Source of the DNA: Trifolium pratense
Taxonomy: Eukaryota; Streptophyta; Magnoliopsida; Fabales; Fabaceae
Assembly: GCF_020283565.1 (NCBI RefSeq)
Contig: NC_060065.1
Coordinates: 34,956,409 to 35,020,408, forward strand
Direction: 5' to 3'
Length of the DNA: 64,000 nucleotides
Position 1 is the stretch's first letter; each line of letters starts with the position of its first letter. Below the pieces are notes generated by a model, which saw only the letters and a program-made list of their open reading frames with translations, did not search any database and had not been told where the DNA came from. A program made the translations under genes and the position numbers. Of this stretch, positions 12,671 to 20,792 are shown one piece after another.

Positions 12671-13185
12671 TTTTTTTTTACACAAAAGTATAGCTCAATG
12701 TTAATATAGTTAGATCATTGCCAAAACAATGACCTAGCAATTTATGTAGTGAATAACCGGTAGTATTGGTGCTTTCTTTGTCAGAATTTTTTTGTAGTGA
12801 ATGTAGCACTCTTTGTGCCCATTTCACTCTTTAAAAAAAAATTGTTTTTCCAAAAAAAAAAACATTGTATTTTCTTCTGTATATATAATCTTTTCTTTTT
12901 TTTTTAGGATGAATTTACATATTCTTTTTTTTCTTCTTTATTTTTAATTTTTTTTATAGACCGTATGTATTTTTTTCACGGGCTTATAATTTTTTTTACT
13001 AGATATGTGCACGTATTTTAATAAACTAATTCAATTTGATTATAGTTTATTACATTTTCTCCGAGATTCTTACTAGAAAAAATTAAATATTAATTAAATA
13101 TACTTCTTTTTTATGTCGTTTGATACTTATAAACTAATTCAACCGTTAATTTTATCAAATACTACAAATTGAATTAACTAGCTTA

Positions 13186-13209
13186 TATATATATATATAT
13201 ATATATATT
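13186..13209 (+). repeat. (AT)n microsatellite
   Basis: Simple AT dinucleotide run inside the right half of the outer inverted-repeat element. Confidence 0.9.
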
Positions 13210-13541
13210 ATACGGTATTCTATATAAGTCCATTTATTATAAGTTAACTTATCAAAATAATCCGCTATTTGTAATCAAATGAACCATAATAATTTGAATA
13301 GCCCTTGAATTTTCAAAAAATATAAGACTAAAAAAAATATAGCTTTTCTCTTCTTATTTCTATTAATCTGGCGCAAAAAAAATCTTTTTGGTTTCATGAC
13401 TTTTTTTTTCTTTTCTTCCTATTTTCCATATTTGGTTAGATTTGATTTTATTAATATTCTATTAATTATTTAATATATTAATAAGTTGTAAGAATTTTAT
13501 TGGTTGTGCCTAATAATTAATGCTTAGGTGATGATTTTCAT

Positions 13542-14105
13542 GTGTAGTTGTGTTATAAACTTTCATGTTTGTGAAATCTCTCACTTGTGGAAGTATTTAT
13601 TCTTCACGTTCAGCACACCCTTATGACATATCTCTCACAATTTATAGTACTTATCAAATGCTCTTCCAACAGGCTCGTGAGTATTCAAAGTTAGAAGCTC
13701 AAGTTAATGATAATTGAGAGAGTAAAAACATGAAAAATTAACATTCTTTAAATAGAGAGGACATGAAGAAAAATAATTGATTTAAAAAGAGCCATAAAGC
13801 TTGAACACATTGAGTTTATGAATTTGAAATGCAAAAGAAAAAATAAAGCACTAAATTAAACCTAAAAGCATAAATATAATTTTACATAAATCTATAGGTG
13901 ATTTATAGTAAAAGGCAAAAGATCTTCCATCTTTATAATTAAATTATGAACCCATCCAAGCCTAATTCACTAACCCTAATTCACCCAAATCTAATACCAA
14001 ACCTAATAACCCATTTTTCCAAACCTAATATCAAACCTAATTCTAACCCTATAATACAAAACTTAATTCTAACCCTACTCACCTTCTTTGATTTCTCAGT
14101 AAAAT
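13542..14105. other. Intergenic, nothing coding
   Basis: At 13950-14080 there is a series of CCTAAT or CCCTAAT-like words (for example AACCTAATAACCC, CTAACCCTA). These are loosely telomere-like but too irregular to call an interstitial telomeric repeat. Confidence 0.35.
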
Positions 14106-14108
14106 ATA

Positions 14109-14320
14109 TACCACTCTAAAAATCTAAAAAATTTATTTATCAGATCAGATGAGAAGCCCTGCAAATTTCAGTGTCAGAGATCTTCACATTCCTTTCATGC
14201 AATCTTCCATGTGTCCCCTCTTATCTAAAATTAAAAATCTAAAAATTCTATTTATCAGATCAGAAGACCTGCAAATTCCTTTCATGCAATCTTCCATGTG
14301 TCTTCTATGGAAGATTTCTC
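14109..14320 (+). repeat. Promoter-proximal tandem duplication (about 105-bp units)
   Basis: Two units share ATTTATCAGATCAGA, CTGCAAATT and TTTCATGCAATCTTCCATGT. They sit directly upstream of a TATA box at 14375, so they may be duplicated upstream regulatory sequence. The small open frames here on both strands are by-products of the repeat. Confidence 0.6.
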
Positions 14321-14374
14321 CCCGTATCTTCCATGCAACATTCCATCTGTCCAACATATTGTATCCATGTTTCT

Positions 14375-14383
14375 CTATAAATA
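14375..14383 (+). promoter_or_regulatory. TATA box of the RPA-like gene fragment
   Basis: CTATAAATA lies 66 bp before the ATG at 14441, a good distance for a plant promoter with a short leader. Confidence 0.55.
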
Positions 14384-14440
14384 CCACCGATCTACTCATC
14401 TATCATCAACAAATCAACCATCATCTCTCTTGACACAAAG

Positions 14441-14730
14441 ATGGCTAACTCAGGTGAACATCTTTTATGCATATGATTTATCTTGATGAAAGGGTAGATT
14501 TACAATTTAATTCTTATACTTTTTTTGCCAATTTAGTTTCAATTAATCTAAGTTTCTATGAATCTCTTTATTTTTATATAGGGTGACTCAATTCATGCAA
14601 CTGTGAAAAATTTGATCTCCCAATTTAAGGATCAACTTGAAGAAGGATGTGCTTATGTTTTTGAAAAATTTATGGTTGGTAAGAATGATGTTACTTTCAA
14701 GAGTACTCCCCATAAACACAAACACATGCT
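14441..14730 (+). pseudogene. Replication protein A1-like (OB-fold, DUF223-type) gene start, broken
   Basis: A possible first exon at 14441-14453 (MANS) is followed by an intron and a coding stretch from about 14582: GDSIHATVKNLISQF, then DQLEEGCAYVFEKFMVG and KSTPHKHKHML. This resembles the first OB fold of the plant RPA 70-kDa subunit family (pattern G--IHAT----LI--F---L-EG--Y------V). That family binds single-stranded DNA, is greatly expanded in legumes, and is also carried by some Helitrons. Joining the obvious donor after 14453 to the acceptor before 14581 gives an immediate stop. The protein ends after about 50 residues, running into intron-like T-rich sequence. I call it a truncated or non-functional copy; an unusual splice could rescue it. 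Confidence 0.55.
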
Positions 14731-15169
14731 TGGTTTTTTTTCTTTCTTTTCTGTTTTAGTAAAAAAAAATTCATCCTGTTTATTTCTATTTTTTATGTTG
14801 TTTTGCAGTGCTTCTTGTGCCAGATTTTGCATTGCTGCTTGCTATTTTTCTACCCTTGCTGGGCCAGTTTTTTTTATGCATGTTTGTTGTTGTTTTGCTG
14901 TCTTTCAAGTTAATGTTTTTATTTTTTATGTTGTTCGCAATGCTCTGTTTCTGTGCTTCACTACTTCTTGCGTGTGCGTGCTAGAGTTTGATGTGTGGGA
15001 GGAAAAACAAAAAAGTAGCTAAGGGTATAATTGTAATTGCTCACTATAAAAAATTTTTTTTAAAAAAAACGGGGCGGGCCATGGCCCTGTCCAGCCCACA
15101 AGCTCCTCCGCCCCTGCTGATGAATGCGCGTGACCATCCGCTTAGGTGGTCTGGTTGTTGTTTATGATG
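14731..15169. other. Intron-like and repeat-end sequence
   Basis: T-rich intron-like sequence continuing the open frame of the RPA fragment. It is followed at about 15060-15117 by a GC-rich segment (GGGGCGGGCCATGGCCCTG, then GCTCCTCCGCCCCTGC) that resembles, inverted, the repeat end at 43793-43835. Confidence 0.4.
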
Positions 15170-15290
15170 TTGCTAGTTATGATGTTGTTTTAATTCAGTT
15201 GTTTTCTTGATGTATTGTCGCTCACCTTTACATTCCCCCTTCTGGCTTGGCCCTACGATGTGCAACCGTAGATTTTCAGGTAGGTGACGA
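15170..15290 (+). repeat. Tandem duplication unit 1 (left part), split by the retrotransposon
   Basis: This stretch continues, after the retrotransposon, at 27551-27605. Together they form a unit of about 176 bp that is repeated in tandem at 27606-27775. The unit carries a hairpin-like CTACGATGTGCAACCGTAG with one mismatch; the second copy has the perfect version. Confidence 0.85.
15286..15290 (+). repeat. Target-site duplication, left
   Basis: GACGA. Identical to 27546-27550 on the far side of the retrotransposon. A 5-bp duplication is the norm for Ty1/copia integrase. Confidence 0.95.
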
Positions 15291-16416
15291 TGAAGGTGTG
15301 AAAACACAAGAAGGGGGGGGGGGTTGAATTGTGTTTTAGCTAAGTTAAAACTTTTTCAAGTTCTTAACTCAACTATGTTAGCAGCGGAAAAGTAACACAA
15401 TAAATAACAAGTTAAAGAGATAGAGAGAGAGATCACACAAGCAATTTATACTGGTTCCTCTCACAAAACGAGAGTAGTCCAGTCCCCTTGCACTTCCAAG
15501 GGAGTTCACTATAATCACACAAGATTACACCTGCTCAAGCACACAAGCAAGAGACTTCTCAACAATGCTCAAGCACACAAGCTTAAGACTTCACACTTAA
15601 GCACACAAGCTTAAGTCTCACACTTAAGCACACAAGCTTAAGTTACACACGTAACAATAAAGTATATAAAAATATACAAGTGCTCTTAGATGAACCTAAA
15701 GAGAGCAAATACAAATAGTACAGAGTATTTGGCTAAAGTGCAAAAACACTTGACAGAGGTTCAGAGCTTGTATATCACAGAGTTCAGAGTTTGTTCAGCG
15801 CACGTTCAATTCTTGATAATTGTATATTTTGTTGTAGCTGAATCTTCTAGTATATATACCACTAGAAAAGAAACGTTGCAAAAGGAGCCGTTGGAGTTGA
15901 TAACCTTTTGTCTTCAAGCAGTCTGTCTTGATGCAGTTTGGTTGTATCCAAAACTAAGAAAGAGTTTCAGTTACTTTGACTACTGCAGAGTGGACTTTCC
16001 TTATTCAGCTAACAAAACTGAAGACCCACGTTCTCAAGATAGGACAGACAAAACAGAGCTAGCTGAGCTGATCAGACTTGAAAGGTCCTTTTCTTCATTG
16101 GTAGAAGAGTTGACTAACAAAGGAATCTTCACAGCTTTCAAAGAGATCTTCAGAGTTTGATGAAGCTTGTAGACAGACATGAAGTTCTGAAGTCTTCATC
16201 CTCTGAACGTTGTAACCTCTGAAGTCCAACATCTTCTGAGCGCTTGTGAACTTCTGAGTTCACATCCTCTGAACTTCACTCAGAGCTTATATGATGCTTA
16301 TATCTGCACACTTAAAATAAATTTTTAGTCCTTCCAATTGTTTATTAATACTTTGTTATCATCAAAACCTTTATAGATTTAGGGGCAAACATTTTTAAAT
16401 CAATTTTGTTCCAACA
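15291..16416 (-). repeat. 3' LTR of the Sirevirus (1126 bp)
   Basis: In element orientation it begins TGTTGGAACAAAATTG and ends CACACCTTCA (TG...CA ends). It is collinear with the LTR at 26421-27545 with one visible difference, 11 versus 10 G near 15313. It holds four related units with CACACAAG(C) and CTTAAG words at 15533-15645. A 156-codon open frame on the plus strand is present in both LTRs and is probably accidental. Confidence 0.96.
15533..15645 (+). repeat. Short palindrome-rich tandem units in the LTR
   Basis: Successive copies of AGCACACAAGCTTAAG-like words with embedded AAGCTT and CTTAAG palindromes. Copies recur in the other LTR at about 26663-26775. Repeated palindromic words in the regulatory part of the LTR are known in sireviruses. 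Regulatory action here is inferred only. Confidence 0.65.
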
Positions 16417-16430
16417 ATCTCCCCCTTTTT
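16417..16430 (-). promoter_or_regulatory. Primary polypurine tract
   Basis: AAAAAGGGGGAGAT on the minus strand directly abuts the 3' LTR start (TGTTGG). This is the position needed for plus-strand DNA priming. Confidence 0.9.
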
Positions 16431-16513
16431 GATGATGACAAACATAAGTATTAATTGACAATTGTTGTTAAATTAACTTATCATGTTTCTCTTAGGTTTA
16501 TGAGGTTTGCAAG

Positions 16514-16860
16514 CTCCCCCTAAGATTGATACTCCATAAAGTCTGAACTTTATGTTTTATCCATGATATTTTAATTTAGTATAAGATTAAGATGTTTGAA
16601 ATGAAACAAATTTCATATCTTTCTTCAGAGTGAGAGGTTTGCAAGCTCTCCCCCTAAGTCTCATAAGGCTAAGTTAAAATTGCACTCTTAACTTATCCTT
16701 ACTTATGAAATTTATTTCAGTTTCAACTAACTTAGTCTCCACCTTGAAATACGTAAAACAACTTAAAAGTAACAACTTTTAATTTAACAGATAAAAGCGA
16801 GATAAAAGGCGTGGTTTCAGGTTTGGAACATATCAATTAATGCGTAACTACTCCCCCTTT
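16514..16860 (-). repeat. Extra polypurine-tract-like copies
   Basis: Three further purine runs in the same orientation lie upstream of the primary tract: TTAGGGGGAG at 16514-16523, TTAGGGGGAGAG at 16646-16657, and AAAGGGGGAG at 16851-16860. Repeated polypurine tracts are a reported Sirevirus signature. The rest of 16431-16995 is AT-rich non-coding DNA. Confidence 0.7.
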
Positions 16861-16995
16861 TGTCATTATCAAAAAGTAAAACAAGGTTATATAACCAAGA
16901 CAGTCAAAAAAGAAAGAGTGGTTGTTACAAAGGTGAATTAATTTCAAAAACAAAAACCAACGCGCTCAAGGGTTTATAAAAAGGAACAAGCTAAC

Positions 16996-17361
16996 ATGCC
17001 TTCTTCACGTAAAAACAAGAATAAACAAGTGAAGCAAGAGAAGGTAGGAATAATGAAAAGATTTAGTTTACGTATCGCAGAGTTTAAGAGAAAGAAGAAC
17101 GAAGAGAAACGCGAAGACGAAGAGAAAGATAAGAAAAACAACAAGAAACCACAAGATGCTGAGATAATAATCATCTCATCAGACTCTGAAGCTGAAGAGA
17201 ATGAAGATGATGCTGACTATGTGGAGTTCTTGGCTGGCTATGTTCCAGAAGAGGAACAAGAAGAAGAAGAACAAGAGCAAAACCCAGATCCCATTGAAAT
17301 TTCATCAGAGGATGCTGAGGAGAAATCAGAGATTTCTTCTGAGTTTTATCCATCTGATTAG
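16996..17361 (+). CDS. Antisense small ORF of the Sirevirus, basic-acidic, SIM-like motifs
   Basis: This 121-residue ORF runs opposite to the element's own genes, between the third ORF and the 3' LTR. Residues 1-50 are lysine/arginine-rich with nuclear-localisation-like runs such as KRKKNEEKR. Residues 52-121 are strongly acidic. A stretch IIIISSDSE (57-65) and a weaker IEISSED (100-106) fit SUMO-interaction motifs (hydrophobic core followed by Ser/Asp/Glu). A TATA-like TTTATAAAAA lies at 16973-16982 and AATAAA at 17420. However, the TATA box is only 13 bases from the first ATG, so a transcript would more likely start after it and use Met20 at 17053. I do not recognise a family. It could be a real antisense gene or a biased-composition open frame. 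Confidence 0.45.
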   Translation: MPSSRKNKNKQVKQEKVGIMKRFSLRIAEFKRKKNEEKREDEEKDKKNNKKPQDAEIIIISSDSEAEENEDDADYVEFLAGYVPEEEQEEEEQEQNPDPIEISSEDAEEKSEISSEFYPSD

Positions 17362-17419
17362 GATTAGGTTGTCTTTTTCTTTTTCTTTTTACCAATGTAC
17401 TCTACATTATCAGATCATT

Positions 17420-17425
17420 AATAAA
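17420..17425 (+). terminator. Possible poly(A) signal of the antisense ORF
   Basis: AATAAA, 59 bases after the antisense stop codon. In AT-rich DNA this hexamer is frequent, so support is modest. Confidence 0.3.
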
Positions 17426-17613
17426 AATTTTCGTTTTTAGAAAGCATCTTGTGTTCTTATGTTCTATTTTAACAAAGAAAGTAATCACAAGCAAAACACA
17501 CAGAATATAAAACAAACCACATAATTAATAAAACAAACATAGTTTAAAGAGAAAATTGTTCAGAGGATAAACAGAGAATTAAGAAAGAAAGCATAAAACA
17601 TGTGCAGAGAATC

Positions 17614-20340
17614 CTAGGGTTTCTTAAGAAGGGCTAAGAGTTGGTCGAATTTGTCATTCAAAGATCCCACATTGGAAACTAAACCATCCACCTTGGTTTC
17701 CAATGTCTCTTGAGCAGCTCTTTGACGTTCTAGACCTTCTTGCTGTTCCCTCAGGGCTTCTTGAAAAATCTGCAACTGATCTGCCACAGCAGGAGCTTGA
17801 TCTTCAATCACAGGTTCTGGTTCTTCAACCAAAGGTGCCTTGCCTTTATCAGAGGGTTCACCTTCCTCTGGATAGTCAATCATCAGGACATCATCCTGGA
17901 TCAGCACATTCAGCACATCCTCTTTTGTGGCATCTTCATTATGTAGTTCATTTGCCAACTCGGCAACCCTAGCAGCAGCTTCTTCTGACCTTTCAGACTC
18001 AGACCTCTGAGCGTCAAGATTCTGAAACAGCTTGGAGTCTATCCAGATGACTTTGAAAGCGTTCAGACGATGTTCAACAGCAGCAACTTCTTCCAGATTA
18101 GCTAGTTCAAATCTAGCATGATTGAACATGGTTAACCTTTTCAATTCAGCCCTAGCCATACTATCCTTCAAAAAGCTTATCAAATCCAAGTCCCTCTTAC
18201 CAACAACAGCCTTAATTTTTGCAGCAGCAACATCCAAAGCATTGCAAATCCTTGCCTTAATGCTTGATACTTCGAGGTCCACATCAGAAGGACAAACTAA
18301 GAACCTGTCCTTTATTGTAGATAATCTAAGCAAGTCTTCATGAAATGGAGTGGATAGATTTCTAAAAGTGTTGGATGATGAGGGTGAATGATTGGGAATG
18401 GTAGAGAGGTTGGTTGAATCATTAGCATGTTTGTCAATAATGACAACCTCTGCTTCTGAAGGCTTGGGGGCACAAGTGTGAACACGCTCAGGAGAAGCTT
18501 GTTCAGCACTTGGGTTAGGATGGGGTTCAGGGGTTGGTTCAGATGATGAGATGTCAGAAGTGGATTCAGGGTGAACATGTTCAGGAGATGGTTCAGGAGA
18601 TTTAGGTTCAGGTGTTGGTTCAGGAGCAATTTGTTCAGGGGTTGGTTCAGGAGATTTGTGTGGAGAAGGTTGTTTTGTGGGAGAGGTTGGTTCAGTATTT
18701 GGAATATCTGGTTGAGGTTCAGATGGTGGAATGTCAGGTTGAGGTTCAGGTTGAGGTGATGTAGGTTTGGGAGGTGAGCTAGATTTGTGTTGAGTTTCAT
18801 GAGAAAGAGGGTGATTATTAAGAGGGTCAGGGCTCAGATGTTTTTCTAATTCAGATAAGGGGTTATCAGAGGTTGGATTATCAGAGGTTGGTAAAATGGT
18901 TTTGAGAGGTTTGGTGTAACCTAATCCAATCTCATTTTCATTAAAAACATACTTAGAAGACTTACCTTTATCTTTAGGAGTAGGAGCAGGTCTTTTCCTC
19001 AAACGAGCAGCAAGAGTCTCCTCATCAGATTCAGTCTCATCTTCTGATGTAGATCCTTCAGATGAACTGTCTGAACTATCTTCCTCAATAACAATAGGCT
19101 CTTTTGAAGCTCCTTCAGCAGCCTTGGTAGCAGATTCTTCATGCTTCCTCTTAGTTCTTTGCTCAGCCATAGATTGTTCAACCTTAACCTTCTTCTGAGC
19201 CAAAAGATCTGGTTTTCCTTGTTCAGCTTTCCTCTTTGGCTTCCTCTTAGGATTATACAAGTTTACAGGAGCAGGAGGAACCATACTCCTATCAACAACA
19301 AATCCTTCTTCTCTGAGCACTTCCAAGTAGCCTTGAATTACATGCTCAGCATCAGCTTCAGATATAAGTGGATATCCATCCACATATAGACGATCCTCAA
19401 GCCTAACAGTGAACTCTTGTGGGGGAGCAACAGGCTTAGATGCAATCAAACGCATCTTGGACAGAAAGTTAGCGTTCAGAATTTCTGGATAGAACCTCTT
19501 CTCAACCAATTCAGGGTGGAATTTCCTCAAGTTCTGAACAACATGACCTTGATGCAGAAGGTCAGACAACAGCCTAGGATAAACTATAGTAGTTTTCCTC
19601 TGAGATTTACTTGCAAAAATGGCTTCACAAATACGTTCAAAAAAGTAATCTCCAAGATTAACCTTCTTTTCAGTCAGAAGAAAATACAGCAGATGACGAT
19701 GAGTCCAGGAGATTGTATCAGTCCCACCAACCCTTGGACTGATAGCTGCTAGGATGATCTTGAAGAGAACTCTACATTCATCAGTCAAACCCTTTACTTT
19801 CCCTTTTAAAGAGAAATCTGTGCAAATGAGATGCAGAAGATCATCCCTGTATCTTGTATCCTTTTCAAACACATCTAACTCTATCCCAGAGTTAGGTAGA
19901 CCAAGAAGAGCATTGAGATGGATAGGTGAGATTGCCATGTTCATCCCACAGATATTTGACCTAATCTGTACACCTGTATAATCCAGCAAACCCATTTCCT
20001 TCCTAGTTTTACCCTTCAGACTAGGATTCCTCTCAATAGCAGCAAGCTCTTCCTTCTTAGCTTCATGCTTATCAAATACCTTTGCTTTCATCCAAAATTT
20101 CTTCAACAAATCTGGATAAATGGGACCATTAAGCATGTCGAAGTACTTATCCCATCCCTGAGCGATAAAGTACTTTTTAACATCAAACCCATTAGCTTGT
20201 AGACCATCGAAATCAACCATCTTCTCTGAAAGAAAAATAAGTTCAGATTCTGGGAATTCCATCTCGTTCCCAACAATCTGAAGGTTCTTGAATATGAACG
20301 GTGGAATCCTTTTTGAAGAAGAAGACGAAGTACCAGCCAT
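17614..20340 (-). CDS. Third (envelope-position) ORF of the Sirevirus, 908 residues
   Basis: Intact open frame downstream of pol. Residues 1 to about 360 are a folded-looking domain (for example GLLDYTGVQIRSNICGMNMA, then ISPIHLNALLGLP) of the kind annotated in plants as putative plant transposon protein. Residues about 360-480 are basic and acidic low complexity and include IVIEEDSSDSSSEG, a SUMO-interaction-like motif. Residues about 490-650 are Pro/Glu/Ser-rich repeats of the PEPTPEPKSPEPSPE kind. The C-terminal part (about 660-908) is helical, ending in a likely coiled coil. I see no signal peptide or clear membrane segment, so a true envelope role is doubtful. It starts about 450 bases after the pol stop rather than directly after it, so simple stop-codon readthrough, as reported for SIRE1, would not fit. 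Function unknown. Confidence 0.85.
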   Translation of the reverse strand: MAGTSSSSSKRIPPFIFKNLQIVGNEMEFPESELIFLSEKMVDFDGLQANGFDVKKYFIAQGWDKYFDMLNGPIYPDLLKKFWMKAKVFDKHEAKKEELAAIERNPSLKGKTRKEMGLLDYTGVQIRSNICGMNMAISPIHLNALLGLPNSGIELDVFEKDTRYRDDLLHLICTDFSLKGKVKGLTDECRVLFKIILAAISPRVGGTDTISWTHRHLLYFLLTEKKVNLGDYFFERICEAIFASKSQRKTTIVYPRLLSDLLHQGHVVQNLRKFHPELVEKRFYPEILNANFLSKMRLIASKPVAPPQEFTVRLEDRLYVDGYPLISEADAEHVIQGYLEVLREEGFVVDRSMVPPAPVNLYNPKRKPKRKAEQGKPDLLAQKKVKVEQSMAEQRTKRKHEESATKAAEGASKEPIVIEEDSSDSSSEGSTSEDETESDEETLAARLRKRPAPTPKDKGKSSKYVFNENEIGLGYTKPLKTILPTSDNPTSDNPLSELEKHLSPDPLNNHPLSHETQHKSSSPPKPTSPQPEPQPDIPPSEPQPDIPNTEPTSPTKQPSPHKSPEPTPEQIAPEPTPEPKSPEPSPEHVHPESTSDISSSEPTPEPHPNPSAEQASPERVHTCAPKPSEAEVVIIDKHANDSTNLSTIPNHSPSSSNTFRNLSTPFHEDLLRLSTIKDRFLVCPSDVDLEVSSIKARICNALDVAAAKIKAVVGKRDLDLISFLKDSMARAELKRLTMFNHARFELANLEEVAAVEHRLNAFKVIWIDSKLFQNLDAQRSESERSEEAAARVAELANELHNEDATKEDVLNVLIQDDVLMIDYPEEGEPSDKGKAPLVEEPEPVIEDQAPAVADQLQIFQEALREQQEGLERQRAAQETLETKVDGLVSNVGSLNDKFDQLLALLKKP

Positions 20341-20792
20341 TGTTGGAGATTAGGGTGAGGTTTGGAAAGACTAACGAGAGAGAAAGAAAGTTTGTGTTGG
20401 AGGTTTAGAGAGAATATGAAAGTGTAGGTTGTGAAAGTGAATAGTGTGCAAGTGTATTGTGTAAGTTTATTTAAATGAGTACAGTTAACACGAAAATAGC
20501 AAATTTGGGAAGTTACGCTAATTGACAGAAAGTTGAATACCAAAAATCATCATTAACCACCCACTACCTGACACACGTAGACCACGTGCAGAGATTTACT
20601 CGGTAACTGCTATTTTAATGGACAACTGTTCAGCAGTGAATACTAAACGTTTCCCACTTAAATAGTTCAGAGCCTCTGAGTTATTTAAAATTCTCTATCA
20701 GAGTTAAGTACTTCAGAGCTTGTGTTTCAGATGTTCTGAATCATAAGTTCTGATATACATAACCTCTTACACTTTAAGTGCCAAAAAAATTT
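20341..20792 (-). other. Spacer between pol and the third ORF
   Basis: About 450 bp without coding capacity, containing repeated TTCAGA/TCTGAA words like those in the LTR. An internal promoter, a spliced subgenomic RNA or reinitiation would have to operate here to express the third ORF. I see no decisive signal. Confidence 0.5.

Larger units (their letters stand above)
10650..13541. mobile_element. Terminal-inverted-repeat element, interrupted by another
   Basis: The left arm runs from ATGAGAAATTCTTAGGTGAG through TTAGGCACAACCAATAAAAT and ACTCATTAATATATTAAATA to about 10790. It is mirrored by an inverted right arm at about 13430-13541, so the inverted repeats are at least 130 bp. No transposase frame is visible, so it is non-autonomous. 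Without the inner insertion (10825-12670) it would be about 1.05 kb. A partial third copy lies at 33722-34105. No clear target duplication was seen, so the superfamily is uncertain. Confidence 0.65.

Noticed and set aside
13950..14080. Possible interstitial telomeric repeat
   Set aside because: CCCTAAT/CCTAAT words are irregular and do not form the CCCTAAA array expected of plants.
14149..14486. Overlapping short frames on both strands
   Set aside because: By-products of the promoter-proximal tandem duplication.
15690..16160. 156-codon open frame present identically in both LTRs (also at 26819-27289)
   Set aside because: It is antisense within the LTR, has no recognisable motif and looks accidental. 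Identity between the copies only reflects LTR identity.
18312..18800. Leu/Asn/His-rich 162-codon frame and several other frames at 17.6-20.5 kb
   Set aside because: Shadows of the Pro/Glu/Ser-rich part of the 908-residue ORF in other frames.
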